Assembly: GCF_004217615.1 (NCBI RefSeq)
Contig: NZ_SHLD01000001.1
Location: 6,696,001 to 6,760,000 of the forward strand
Length of the DNA stretch: 64,000 nucleotides
Direction of reading: 5' to 3'
Origin: Micromonospora kangleipakensis
Lineage (GTDB): Bacteria; Actinomycetota; Actinomycetes; Mycobacteriales; Micromonosporaceae
The notes below the pieces were generated by a model, which saw nothing but the letters and a program-made list of their open reading frames with translations, was not told where the DNA came from and did no database searches. A program made the position numbers and the translations under genes. The stretch's first letter is position 1. Each line of letters begins with the position of its first letter. Of the stretch, positions 26,501-36,801 are shown one piece after another.

Positions 26501-26935
26501 GCGGCGCCCGTTCCCGGCGCGTACCGGAGCAGGAAGGCCCGCTCCTCCGGGCTGATCCGCCGGGGCCGCTGCGCGGCCAGGTCGAACGGGACGAGCACCG
26601 ATCGGGCCCGGCTGGCCAGCACGTCGCCGTCGTACAGCTCGTACGCGACGGTGAACGAGGCGGCCCGGATCTCCTCGATCCACAGCTCGATCCGGACGCT
26701 CGGGGCCGCCTCCGCGCTGGCCCGGCCGAGCGCGTAGTCGACCGGGCGCAGGTAGTCGACCTCGTGCCGGCGGATGACCACCCCGTCGGCGAACGAGCCC
26801 ACTCCCCACGCCCGGCCGCCGGCGAACATCAACGCCACCCGCGCCTCCTCGTACAGGGTGAGGAAGCGCGAGTTGTTGACGTGGCCGTACGCGTCCAGGT
26901 CGGACCACCGCAGTGCGCAGTGGTAGACGAACCGG

Positions 26936-26943
<8 letters not shown>
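26497..26943 (-). CDS. Acyl-CoA thioesterase (4HBT hot-dog fold)
   Basis: 148 aa. Single hot-dog domain with the 4-hydroxybenzoyl-CoA thioesterase signature LRWSDLDAYGHVNNSRFL (catalytic Asp, then HVNN). GTG at 26943, overlapping the end of ettA by 8 bp. Counterpart of Rv2475c by family and position. Natural acyl-CoA substrate unknown. Confidence 0.88.
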
Positions 26944-28612
<1,669 letters not shown>

Positions 28613-28931
28613 GGTGCGGGCTACCTCCGTCGGGTTGCTGTCGCCTGATGGCGGCGCGGGCGCGGGCTGCGACCTCCGCCCGCCGCCGCCGGCCGGGGCC
28701 CGGCCGCGCGCACGCCGTTGTCAATCCTGACAGGTACGGCCCGCTTCGCCCACATCACCCCGCCCGAGGAGTACGCCGTGTCCCGCATCGCCAACCGATG
28801 TCGACAAGATCACGCTGGTGGTTCGGCGAGTGTGGGACGGGTACGGAACTCCGGCACGGGGCATCAGAGGCCGCAGCTACGCTCAGTACGCTCATCGCGG
28901 TGGACCCGTCAGCACCTGGAGGTGGCCGATC
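28613..28931. other. 319-bp divergent intergenic region ettA / otsA
   Basis: No gene I can support. The ettA-proximal part is extremely GC-rich. The otsA-proximal part (28740-28900) is more balanced and probably holds the otsA promoter. A stretch around 28796-28850 reads like degraded coding ([16 protein letters not shown]) but has no start with a ribosome site. Confidence 0.5.
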
Positions 28932-30332
28932 GTGACCGTCCGTAGCTCCTTTGTCGTAGTGGCGAACCGACTGCCGGTCGACGAGGTGAGCACACCCGAG
29001 GGACGGCAGTGGCGACGAAGCCCCGGTGGGCTGGTCACCGCGCTGCACCCCGTCCTCGCCGAACAGCAGGGCACCTGGGTCGGCTGGGCCGGCGGCACCG
29101 GCGCGGCCCCCGAGCCGTTCGACCTGGAGGGGATCCGGCTGCACCCGGTGCCGCTGAGCGCCGAGGAGCTGGAGCGCTACTACGAGGGTCAGTCCAACGC
29201 GACGATCTGGCCGCTCTACCACGACGCGGTGGAGACCCCCGCCTACAAGCGCCGGTGGCGCGAGGCGTACCGGCTGGTCAACGCCCGGTTCGCGGAGGCC
29301 GCGGCGGACGTCGCGGCCGAGGGCGCGACGGTCTGGGTGCAGGACTACCAGCTGCAGCTGGTCCCGGCGATGCTCCGCGAGCTGCGCCCCGACCTCAAGA
29401 TCGGCTTCTTCCTGCACATCCCGTTCCCGCCGATCGAGCTGTTCATGCAGATGCCGTTCCGGACCGAGATCCTGCGCGGCCTGCTCGGCGCCGACCTGGT
29501 CGGCTTCCAGCAGCGGCTGGCCGCGCAGAACTTCGTCCGGCTGGCCCGGCACCTGCTCGGCCTGCGCTACGAGGGGCAGATGATCCAGGTCGACGGCCGG
29601 CAGGTGAAGGCCGGCGCGTTCCCGATCTCCATCGACACCCGGGAGATGGAGCGGCTGGCCGAGGACCCGGCGATCCAGGCCCGGGCCAAGCAGATCCGCG
29701 AGGAGCTGGGCAACCCGAAGACGATCATCCTGGGGGTCGACCGGCTCGACTACACCAAGGGCATCGAGCTCCGGCTGAAGGCCTTCCGCGAGCTCCTGGC
29801 TGACGGAAAGTTGACAGTCCCGGATGCGGTTATGGTGCAGGTCGCGACCCCGAGCCGGGAGCGGGTGGAGCACTACCAGGCACTTCGCGTCAAGGTGGAA
29901 CGCGAAGTTGGTCGGATTAATGGCGAATTCGGACGGGTCGGGGTGCCGGCGGTGCATTATCTGCATCAGTCGTACAGTCGCTCCGAGCTGGCCGCGATGT
30001 ACGTCGCGGCAGACGTGATGATGGTGACCCCGCTGCGAGACGGAATGAATCTGGTGGCCAAGGAGTACGTCGCATCGCGCGCCGACCAGGGCGGCGCGCT
30101 CGTGCTCAGTGAATTCGCCGGCGCCGCGACTGAGCTGCGCCAGGCGTTCCTGTGCAACCCGCACGACCCCGACGCGGTCAAGGACGCGCTGCTGCGCGCC
30201 GTGCACGTCGAGAAACCCGAGGCCCGACGCCGGATCCGGGTGATGCAACGCCACCTGCGCACCCACGACGTGGGGCACTGGGCCAAATCCTTCCTGACCG
30301 AACTCGGCGTGCCCGATACGGAGGCCGCGTGA
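28932..30332 (+). CDS. otsA: Alpha,alpha-trehalose-phosphate synthase (UDP-forming)
   Basis: 466 aa, GT20. Makes trehalose 6-phosphate from UDP-glucose (or another NDP-glucose) and glucose 6-phosphate. Seen: [11 protein letters not shown] (4-14), [49 protein letters not shown] and [15 protein letters not shown]. The GTG at 28932 has GGAGG nine bases upstream. The stop overlaps the GTG of the downstream phosphatase fusion (GTGA), so synthase and phosphatase are translationally coupled. Confidence 0.96.
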   Translation: MTVRSSFVVVANRLPVDEVSTPEGRQWRRSPGGLVTALHPVLAEQQGTWVGWAGGTGAAPEPFDLEGIRLHPVPLSAEELERYYEGQSNATIWPLYHDAVETPAYKRRWREAYRLVNARFAEAAADVAAEGATVWVQDYQLQLVPAMLRELRPDLKIGFFLHIPFPPIELFMQMPFRTEILRGLLGADLVGFQQRLAAQNFVRLARHLLGLRYEGQMIQVDGRQVKAGAFPISIDTREMERLAEDPAIQARAKQIREELGNPKTIILGVDRLDYTKGIELRLKAFRELLADGKLTVPDAVMVQVATPSRERVEHYQALRVKVEREVGRINGEFGRVGVPAVHYLHQSYSRSELAAMYVAADVMMVTPLRDGMNLVAKEYVASRADQGGALVLSEFAGAATELRQAFLCNPHDPDAVKDALLRAVHVEKPEARRRIRVMQRHLRTHDVGHWAKSFLTELGVPDTEAA

Positions 30333-32929
30333 ACGCCCCTGCACCCGCCACCCCGCACGGCGGTGTGATGGATCCCGAGCTGCGCGCCGCCATCGGCCGG
30401 ATCGCCCGGGTCCCCCAGCTCCTGATCGCCTGCGACTACGACGGCACCCTGGCGCCGATCGTCGAGGACCCGACCAAGGCCGTACCGCTGCCGGAGTCGG
30501 TGGCCGCGGTCCGCGCGCTGGCCTCGCTGCCGCAGACCACCGTCGCGGTGGTCTCCGGCCGCGCGCTGCGCGACCTGGCCGCGCTCTCCCGGCTGCCCAG
30601 CGAGGTGCACCTGGTCGGCAGCCACGGCTCCGAGTTCGACATCGGCTTCGTCGAGCGGCTCTCGCCCGAGCTGATCGCGGTGCGGACCCGACTGCGCGAC
30701 GCGCTGCGCCAGATCGCCGCCGAGCACCCCGGCGTGCGACTGGAGCGCAAGCCCGCCAGCGTCGCGGTGCACACCCGCGGGGTCGAGCCGCAGCTCGCCG
30801 CCGCGGCGATCGAGGCCGTCCGCAGCGGCCCCGCCACCTGGGACGAGGTGACGGTGACCCAGGGCAAGGAGGTCATCGAGCTGTCGGTGGTGGCCACCCA
30901 CAAGGGCACCGCGGTCGACCAGCTCCGCACCCAACTCTCGGCGAGCGCGGTGCTGTTCATCGGCGACGACGTCACCGACGAGAACGCCTTCGGCAACCTG
31001 CACGGGCCGGACGTCGGCATCAAGATCGGCCCCGGGGACACCCGCGCCGACTACCGGGTCGCCGAGCCCATCGAGGCGGCCCGGGCGCTGGGCCTGCTGC
31101 TGGAGACCCGGCGGCACTGGCTCTTCGGCGAGCGGGCGGTCCCGATCGAGCGGCACTCGATGCTGGCCAACGGCCGGACGGTGGCGCTGCTCACCCCGGA
31201 CGCCAAGGTGAGCTGGCTCTGCCACCCCAAGCCGGACTCGGCGGCGATCTTCGCCGACCTGGTCGGCGGCAGCCCGGCCGGGCACTTCAGCATCGCCCCG
31301 CAGCGCGGCGGCATCCCGCTCGGGCAGCGCTACCGCAGCGGCACCATGACGGTGGAGACCCGCTGGTCCGGGCTGACCGTGACCGACTGGCTGGACCTGC
31401 CGGCGACGGAGACCACCCCGGACGGCCAGGCGATCATCACCGGCGACTCGACGCTGGTCCGGGTGCTCACCGGCACCGGCCGGGCCCGGATCGACTTCGC
31501 TCCCCGGCCCGAGTTCGGGCAGGTGGCGGTGCAGCTGCAGCCGATCGACGACGGCCTGCTCGTGCTCGGCTCCAACGAGCCCGTCGCGCTCTACGCCCCA
31601 GGCGTGGAGTGGGAGGTCACCAGCGACGGCGTGAACGAGAGCGCGAAGGCGATGGTGGACCTCTCCGCCGCCGGGGGCCAGGTGGTGCTGGAGCTGCGCT
31701 TCGGCACGCACAGCCTGGAGCACCACCGGGTGCCGATCCACGAGCGGCAGGCCGCCGCCGAGCAGCCCTGGAAGGACTGGGTGGCCGGGCTGCGGCTGCC
31801 CGGCACCGCCCGGGACATGGTCGCCCGCAGCGCACTCACCCTGCGCGGGCTCTGCCACGCGGCCACCGGCTCGATCCTCGCCGCGGCGACCACCTCGCTG
31901 CCCGAGGAGGTGGGCGGCGTCCGGAACTGGGACTACCGCTACTGCTGGCTGCGCGACGCGGCGATGACCGCCCGCGCGCTGGTCGACCTCGGCTCGACCG
32001 AGGAAGCCGAGGGGCTGCTGCGCTGGGTCGACGGCGTCATCGAGCGCACCGGCGGGCACCCGGAGCGGCTGCACCCGCTCTACACCGTGGACGGGTACGA
32101 GCTGGGCGCCGAGGCGGTCATCGACACCCTGCCCGGGTACGCCGGCTCCCGGCCGGTCCGGGTCGGCAACCTCGCCAACCACCAGCTCCAGCTCGACGTC
32201 TTCGGCCCGATCGCCGACCTGATCGCCGCGGTGGCCGACGCGCGTGGCTCGGTCCGCGACGACGAGTGGCGGGTGCTGGAGAACATGGTCGAGGCGGTCC
32301 GCCGCCGCTGGCACGAGCCCGACCACGGCATCTGGGAGGCCCGCCTCCCCCCGCGGCACCACATCTTCTCCAAGGTCATGTGCTGGATGACCGTCGACCG
32401 GGCGCTGCACGTGGTGCGGCAGCACGGCCACGAGGACCGGCCGGAGTGGGTGGAGCTGCGCGACCGGATCGGCGCGAACGTGCTGGAGTACGGCTGGCAC
32501 GACGAGGCCGAGGCGTACAGCGTCGCGTACGGGCACGACGAGATGGACGCTTCCTCGCTCTGGATCGGCATCTCCGGGCTGCTCCCCGGCGACGACCCGC
32601 GCTTCCTGTCGACCGTGCTCAAGATCGAGGCGGACCTGCGCAGCGGGCCGGTCGTCTACCGGTACCACTGGGACGACGGCCTGCCCGGCCGGGAGGGCGG
32701 CTTCCACGTCTGCACGGCGTGGCTGATCGAGGCGTACCTGCGCACCGGTCGGCGCACCGACGCGGAGGAGCTGTTCATCCAGATGGTCGACACCGCCGGC
32801 CCGACCGGGCTGCTCCCCGAGCAGTACGACCCGCTCGCCGAGCGCGGCCTGGGCAACCACCCGCAGGCGTACAGCCACCTCGGCCTGATCCGCTGCGCCC
32901 TCCTGCTGGACAACATGCTCAAGCAGTAA
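30329..32929 (+). CDS. Trehalose-6-phosphate phosphatase fused to a GH15 trehalase/glucoamylase-type domain
   Basis: 866 aa, two enzymes in one chain. Residues about 25-255 are an OtsB HAD phosphatase: [11 protein letters not shown] with Asp36/Asp38, and [10 protein letters not shown] at 212-221. Residues about 270-860 are a glycoside hydrolase 15 unit of the actinobacterial trehalase type: [15 protein letters not shown] (532-546), proposed general acid Glu670 in HGIWEARL, proposed general base Glu831 in LLPEQYDPL, then [16 protein letters not shown] start overlapping the otsA stop. One domain finishes trehalose synthesis; the other is of a type that hydrolyses trehalose or alpha-glucans. Confidence 0.93.
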   Translation: MNAPAPATPHGGVMDPELRAAIGRIARVPQLLIACDYDGTLAPIVEDPTKAVPLPESVAAVRALASLPQTTVAVVSGRALRDLAALSRLPSEVHLVGSHGSEFDIGFVERLSPELIAVRTRLRDALRQIAAEHPGVRLERKPASVAVHTRGVEPQLAAAAIEAVRSGPATWDEVTVTQGKEVIELSVVATHKGTAVDQLRTQLSASAVLFIGDDVTDENAFGNLHGPDVGIKIGPGDTRADYRVAEPIEAARALGLLLETRRHWLFGERAVPIERHSMLANGRTVALLTPDAKVSWLCHPKPDSAAIFADLVGGSPAGHFSIAPQRGGIPLGQRYRSGTMTVETRWSGLTVTDWLDLPATETTPDGQAIITGDSTLVRVLTGTGRARIDFAPRPEFGQVAVQLQPIDDGLLVLGSNEPVALYAPGVEWEVTSDGVNESAKAMVDLSAAGGQVVLELRFGTHSLEHHRVPIHERQAAAEQPWKDWVAGLRLPGTARDMVARSALTLRGLCHAATGSILAAATTSLPEEVGGVRNWDYRYCWLRDAAMTARALVDLGSTEEAEGLLRWVDGVIERTGGHPERLHPLYTVDGYELGAEAVIDTLPGYAGSRPVRVGNLANHQLQLDVFGPIADLIAAVADARGSVRDDEWRVLENMVEAVRRRWHEPDHGIWEARLPPRHHIFSKVMCWMTVDRALHVVRQHGHEDRPEWVELRDRIGANVLEYGWHDEAEAYSVAYGHDEMDASSLWIGISGLLPGDDPRFLSTVLKIEADLRSGPVVYRYHWDDGLPGREGGFHVCTAWLIEAYLRTGRRTDAEELFIQMVDTAGPTGLLPEQYDPLAERGLGNHPQAYSHLGLIRCALLLDNMLKQ

Positions 32930-32946
32930 CGCCAGCGCCGTTTCGT

Positions 32947-32987
32947 CGATGTGGCGGTGTCCGGGTGACCGGGACACCGCCACATCG
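32947..32987. terminator. Bidirectional terminator between the trehalose and cobalamin genes
   Basis: Perfect 16-bp stem (32947-32962 with 32972-32987) and a 9-nt loop, in the 73-bp gap between the convergent otsB-GH15 and cobA/cysG genes. Confidence 0.9.
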
Positions 32988-33002
32988 GCGTTGTGGGGTC
33001 GA

Positions 33003-34322
33003 TCAGACGTCGAGGGCGCCGACCACGTCGCCGATCACCACGATGGCGGGCGGGCGCAGGCCCGCCGCGACCGCGTCGGCGGCGACCGCGTCCAGCGTCG
33101 ACCGGAGGCTGCGCTGGGCGCCCGTGGTGCCCTCCTGGACCACGGCGGCGGGCGTGGCCGGGTCCCGGCCGTGCCGGACCAGGGTGGCGGTGATCGCCTC
33201 CAGGTTCTTGAGGCCCATCAGGATGACCAGGGTCCCGCGCAGCGCGGCGAGGGCCTCCCAGTTCACCAGCGAGGCCGGCGAGTCCGGCGCGACGTGCCCG
33301 GAGACGACGGTGAACTCGTGCGCCACGGCCCGGTGGGTGACCGGGATGCCGGCCACCGCGGGTACGGCGATCGAGCTGGTCACCCCGGGCACCACGGTCA
33401 CCGGCACGCCGGCCTCGGCGCAGGCGAGCAGCTCCTCGCCGCCGCGGCCGAAGACGTACGGGTCGCCGCCCTTGAGCCGGACCACGAACTTCCCGGCCAG
33501 CGCGCGCTCCACCAGGATCCGGTTGATCTCCTCCTGGGCCCGGGACGGACCGTAGGGGATCTTGGAGGCGTCCACCAGTTCCACGTCGGGGCGCAGCTCG
33601 TCGAGGAGCAGCCCGGGCACCAGCCGGTCGGCGACCACCACGTCCGCCTCGGTGAGCAGCCGCCACCCCTTCACGGTGATCAGCTCCGGATCGCCCGGCC
33701 CGGCGCCCACCAGCGCCACCTGACCCGGGCCGCCGCCCCGCGCCGCCCCGGCCGCCACCGGCCCCCGCCCGCCCGAGCCCGGGGCCGCCTCCGGACCGGT
33801 CGCGGCCGGCACGGCGCCCGGGCCTCCGGCCGGTCCCACCGCCGTCCCGCCAGCCCGTGCCAGGCCGGTCCGGACGTTGAGCAGGTCGCGGACGGCGTCC
33901 CGGACGGTCATCGCGCGATGCGGGTCACCGCCGCCGAGCACGGCGACGGTGACCGGGCCGTGCCGGGTCACCGCCGGGGTCCACGCGGTGGCGGCGGCGC
34001 GGTCGTCGGCGCGTACGCAGAAGATCCGGCGCTCGGCGGCGGCGGCGCTGACCGCGGCGGCGGCCACCCGGTCGTCGACGGCGACCTGGACCAGCCACGC
34101 GCCGTCCAGGTCGGCCGGGACGAAGCGGCGCGGCTCCCAGCGCAACCGGCCCGCGTCGACGTGGGCGCGCAGCGCCGGGGTCAGCTCCGGCGAGACCAGC
34201 AGGACGTCCGCGCCGGCGTCGAGCAGGGCCGGCATCCGCCGGGTGGCCACCGTTCCCCCGCCCACCACGACCACGCGCCGGCCGGCGAGCCGCAGGCCGA
34301 GGGGGTACGGGTTCGCGTTCAC
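33003..34322 (-). CDS. cobA: Uroporphyrinogen-III C-methyltransferase fused to a precorrin-2 dehydrogenase domain
   Basis: 439 aa, CysG-like. N-terminal NAD domain (VVVVGGGTVATRRM, about 17-30) for precorrin-2 oxidation. A Gly/Pro/Ala linker of about 45 residues (154-198) follows, then the SAM-dependent methyltransferase: QVALVGAGPGDPELIT, RLKGGDPYVFGRGGEE, VPGVTSS and GIPVTHR. It feeds precorrin-2/sirohydrochlorin to cobalamin and sirohaem. The GTG at 34322 lies directly below a 10-bp hairpin (34325-34352) and lacks a clear ribosome site, so start or expression may be unusual. Downstream of cobT in the same direction. Confidence 0.92.
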   Translation of the reverse strand: MNANPYPLGLRLAGRRVVVVGGGTVATRRMPALLDAGADVLLVSPELTPALRAHVDAGRLRWEPRRFVPADLDGAWLVQVAVDDRVAAAAVSAAAAERRIFCVRADDRAAATAWTPAVTRHGPVTVAVLGGGDPHRAMTVRDAVRDLLNVRTGLARAGGTAVGPAGGPGAVPAATGPEAAPGSGGRGPVAAGAARGGGPGQVALVGAGPGDPELITVKGWRLLTEADVVVADRLVPGLLLDELRPDVELVDASKIPYGPSRAQEEINRILVERALAGKFVVRLKGGDPYVFGRGGEELLACAEAGVPVTVVPGVTSSIAVPAVAGIPVTHRAVAHEFTVVSGHVAPDSPASLVNWEALAALRGTLVILMGLKNLEAITATLVRHGRDPATPAAVVQEGTTGAQRSLRSTLDAVAADAVAAGLRPPAIVVIGDVVGALDV

Positions 34323-34324
34323 GC

Positions 34325-34352
34325 CGCCGCCGCGCTTCGCTCCGCGGCGGCG
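34325..34352 (-). other. Hairpin immediately upstream of the cobA start
   Basis: 10-bp GC stem with an 8-nt loop ending 3 bp before the GTG of cobA. It lies within a low-complexity spacer that also holds a stop-anchored repeat (34381-34401). It could end cobT transcription or sequester the cobA start. Confidence 0.55.
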
Positions 34353-34380
34353 CGAGGCGCCGCGCTACTGAGCAGAATGG

Positions 34381-34401
34381 CTCGCTCGCTCCGCTCGCTC
34401 A
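34381..34401 (-). repeat. Stop-anchored GAGCGAGCG-type repeat after cobT
   Basis: On the minus strand begins with the TGA of cobT and continues GCGAGCGGAGCGAGCGAG, the same element as at 13606-13630. Confidence 0.6.
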
Positions 34402-35475
34402 CTTCTCGGCCACCCCGGCCGAGTCGAAGGTGGCCACCTCGTGCAGCACCCGGACCGCGCCGGTGACGACCGGCAGCGCGAGCAGCGCGCCGGTCCCCTC
34501 GCCGAGGCGCAGCCCGAGGTCGATCAGCGGGTCGAGGCCCAGGTGCCGCAGCGCCGCGGTGGCCCCCGGCTCGGCGGAGCGGTGCCCGGCGACCATCGCC
34601 CCGACCGCGTCCGGGGCGAACGCGGCGGCGGCGAGCGCGGCGCTGACCGCGATCACGCCGTCCAGCAGCACCGGGATCCGGCGGGCGGCGGCGCCCAGGA
34701 TCAGCCCGGCCAGCGCGGCGTGCTCCAATCCACCGACCGCGGCCAGCACGCCCAGCGGGTCGGCCGGGTCGGGCGCGTGCCGGTCGAGCGCGGCCCGCAC
34801 CACCCCGACCTTCCGCCGGTACGTCTCGTCGTCCACCCCGGTCCCGCGACCGGTCGCCGCCGCCGGGTCGACGCCGGCGAAGGCGGCGATCAGCGCGGCG
34901 GCCGGCGTGGTGTTGCCGATGCCCATGTCCCCGGTCAGCAGGATGCCCGCCCCGGCGTCGACCAGTTCGCCGGCGACCCGGATGCCGGTCTCCACCGCCG
35001 CCCGCGCCTCGTCCCGGGTGAGCGCGGCGCCGACCGTCATGTCCCGGGTCCCGGGCCGGACGTTCGCGGCCACCAGCCGGGGTCCGGCCGAGCCGGCGAG
35101 CGCGGCCGGGTCCACCGGCAGCGGGGTGGCCACGCCGACGTCCACCACGGTCACCGAAGCGCCGGCCTGCCGGGCGAACGCGTTCACCACCGCCCCGCCG
35201 GCCAGGAAGTTGCCGATCATCTGGGCGGTGACCTCCTGCGGCCAGGGGGTGACGCCCTGGGCGTGCACCCCGTGGTCGCCGGCGAAGATCGCCACCGCGG
35301 CCGGCTCCGGCAGCGGCGGCGGGCAGCTCCCGGCCAGCCCGGCGAGGCGTACCGAGAGGGGTTCCAGGGCGCCGAGCGAGCCGGCGGGCTTGGTCAGCCG
35401 GCCCTGGAGGTCGCGGGCGGCCGCCATCGCCGCCTCGTCCAGCGGGCCGATCGCCGCGACGGTGGACTCCAACAT
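34399..35475 (-). CDS. cobT: Nicotinate-nucleotide--dimethylbenzimidazole phosphoribosyltransferase
   Basis: 358 aa. Makes alpha-ribazole phosphate, the lower ligand donor of cobalamin. Seen: RLTKPAGSLGALEPLSVRL, VAIFAGDHGVHAQGVTPWP, GDMGIGNTTPAAAL, LLDGVIAVSAALAA and the C-terminal catalytic Glu region LGEGTGALLALP. Two adjacent ATGs (35478, 35475) follow GGAGG; the second gives a four-base spacer and is preferred. The start overlaps the cobC stop. Confidence 0.95.
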   Translation of the reverse strand: MLESTVAAIGPLDEAAMAAARDLQGRLTKPAGSLGALEPLSVRLAGLAGSCPPPLPEPAAVAIFAGDHGVHAQGVTPWPQEVTAQMIGNFLAGGAVVNAFARQAGASVTVVDVGVATPLPVDPAALAGSAGPRLVAANVRPGTRDMTVGAALTRDEARAAVETGIRVAGELVDAGAGILLTGDMGIGNTTPAAALIAAFAGVDPAAATGRGTGVDDETYRRKVGVVRAALDRHAPDPADPLGVLAAVGGLEHAALAGLILGAAARRIPVLLDGVIAVSAALAAAAFAPDAVGAMVAGHRSAEPGATAALRHLGLDPLIDLGLRLGEGTGALLALPVVTGAVRVLHEVATFDSAGVAEK

Positions 35476-36668
35476 CATGCCTCCAGTATTTCCGCCAGTA
35501 ACTCGGTGAACGCGTCGGTGGTGGCCTGGTCGCGCACCGCGATCCGCAGCCAGTCCGGGCCGAGCCCGGGGAAGCTGTCGCCCCGGCGGACCGCCCAGCC
35601 GCGCTCGCGCAGCCGTTCGCGGACCCGGTCGGCGCCGGGCCGGTGGATCAGCACGAAGGCGCTGGCCGGGTGGCCCGCGACGCGTACGCCGGGCAGGCCG
35701 GACAGGCGGGCCACCAGGTGGTCGCGGTCGGCGGCGAGCCGCGCGGCGATGACGCGCTCGGCCGCGACGGCGGTCGGCGACGCGCAGGCGGTGGCGGCGG
35801 CGAGCGCCGGGGTGGAGACCGCCCAGAGCGGCTGGGCGGCGGCGAGGCGGGCGAGCAGCCCGCCCTCGCCGAGCAGGTAGCCGATCCGCAGGCCGGCCAG
35901 CCCCCAGGTCTTGGTCAGGCTGCGCACCACGAGCAGGCCGGGCAGGTCGCGGCGGGCCGCGAGGGACTCCGGCTCGCCGTCGACGCCGGGGGCGAGCGTG
36001 GTGTCGGCGAAGGCCTCGTCGACCACCAGCACCCGACCCGGCCGGGCCAGCGCGGCCAGCGCGGCGGCCGGGTGCAGCACCGAGGTGGGGTTGGTGGGGT
36101 TCCCGACCATGACCAGGTCGGCGTCGGCGGGCACCCGGGCCGGGTCGAGCCGGAAGCCGTCGGCCGGGTCGAGCAGCACCCGTTCGACGGCGTGCCCGGC
36201 GGCCCGCAACGCGGCCTCCGGCTCGGTGAACTGGGGATGCACCACCACCGGTCGGCGGGCGTCGCGCAGCGCTCGGGCGATCAGCACGAACCCCTCGGCG
36301 GCGCCGGCGGTGAGCAGTACCTCTTCCGGGGGACGCCCGTGCCGGGCCGCGACGGCCGCGCGGGCCGGCCCGGGGTCCGGGTACGCGGCCAGGTCGGCCA
36401 GCGACGCGACCACCGGGTCGGCCAGCCAGTCCGGCATCGGGTCGCGGCGGACGTTGACGGCGAGGTCGACCAGGCCGGGGGTGGCCTCGACGTCGCCGTG
36501 GTGGGCGAGGTCCGGCTCGGGCCCGGCCGGGCCCGCCGCGCCCCCGGGGCCGACCGACGACGACGCTCCGGCGGCGTCCCTCGCCCGGGCGGGATCCGCT
36601 CCGACGACACCCGGCTCGGGGGCCGGGTCCGTTCCGGGGCCGGGCGTCCCGATCAGCTCAGCGCGCAT
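35475..36668 (-). CDS. cobC: PLP-dependent threonine-phosphate decarboxylase-like enzyme (Rv2231c family)
   Basis: 397 aa, aminotransferase fold type I. Likely supplies (R)-1-amino-2-propanol phosphate for the nucleotide loop. An unusual N-terminal extension of about 60 Pro/Gly/Ala-rich residues precedes the catalytic domain (LVDLAVNVRRDPMPDWL). Other motifs are GNPTNPTSVL, VLVVDEAFADT and the Schiff-base Lys in VRSLTKTWGLAGLRIGY. ATG at 36668 with AGGA nine bases upstream. It overlaps cobT by a few bases; the three genes cobC-cobT-cobA run in one direction. Confidence 0.88.
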   Translation of the reverse strand: MRAELIGTPGPGTDPAPEPGVVGADPARARDAAGASSSVGPGGAAGPAGPEPDLAHHGDVEATPGLVDLAVNVRRDPMPDWLADPVVASLADLAAYPDPGPARAAVAARHGRPPEEVLLTAGAAEGFVLIARALRDARRPVVVHPQFTEPEAALRAAGHAVERVLLDPADGFRLDPARVPADADLVMVGNPTNPTSVLHPAAALAALARPGRVLVVDEAFADTTLAPGVDGEPESLAARRDLPGLLVVRSLTKTWGLAGLRIGYLLGEGGLLARLAAAQPLWAVSTPALAAATACASPTAVAAERVIAARLAADRDHLVARLSGLPGVRVAGHPASAFVLIHRPGADRVRERLRERGWAVRRGDSFPGLGPDWLRIAVRDQATTDAFTELLAEILEA

Positions 36669-36767
36669 GTCCGCGATCCTGCCGGGAAGCTGCCGTGCGG
36701 GACAGCGGATCCCGGCGTGGGCCGCGTCACCACCCCTCCACCCGCTCGCCCGTTTATGAATTCTTCT

Positions 36768-36786
36768 CATTTCCGAATCGGAAATG
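36768..36786. promoter_or_regulatory. 19-bp palindrome just upstream of the class A PBP gene
   Basis: Perfect inverted repeat CATTTCCGA-A-TCGGAAATG ending 15 bp before the GTG of the PBP gene, within the most AT-rich stretch of the neighbourhood (TTTATGAATTCTTCTC precedes it). Position and symmetry suggest an operator overlapping the promoter. The binding protein is unknown. Confidence 0.7.
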
Positions 36787-36801
36787 TCATAGCTTGACCA
36801 C

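Noticed and set aside
28755..28931. Small coding sequence upstream of otsA
   Set aside because: One short stretch reads like protein, but frames are broken and there is no start with a ribosome site; kept only as an intergenic remark.
29966..32983. 1005-codon open frame on the minus strand opposite the otsB-GH15 gene
   Set aside because: Shadow frame; no recognisable motif, and composition typical of antisense of high-GC genes.
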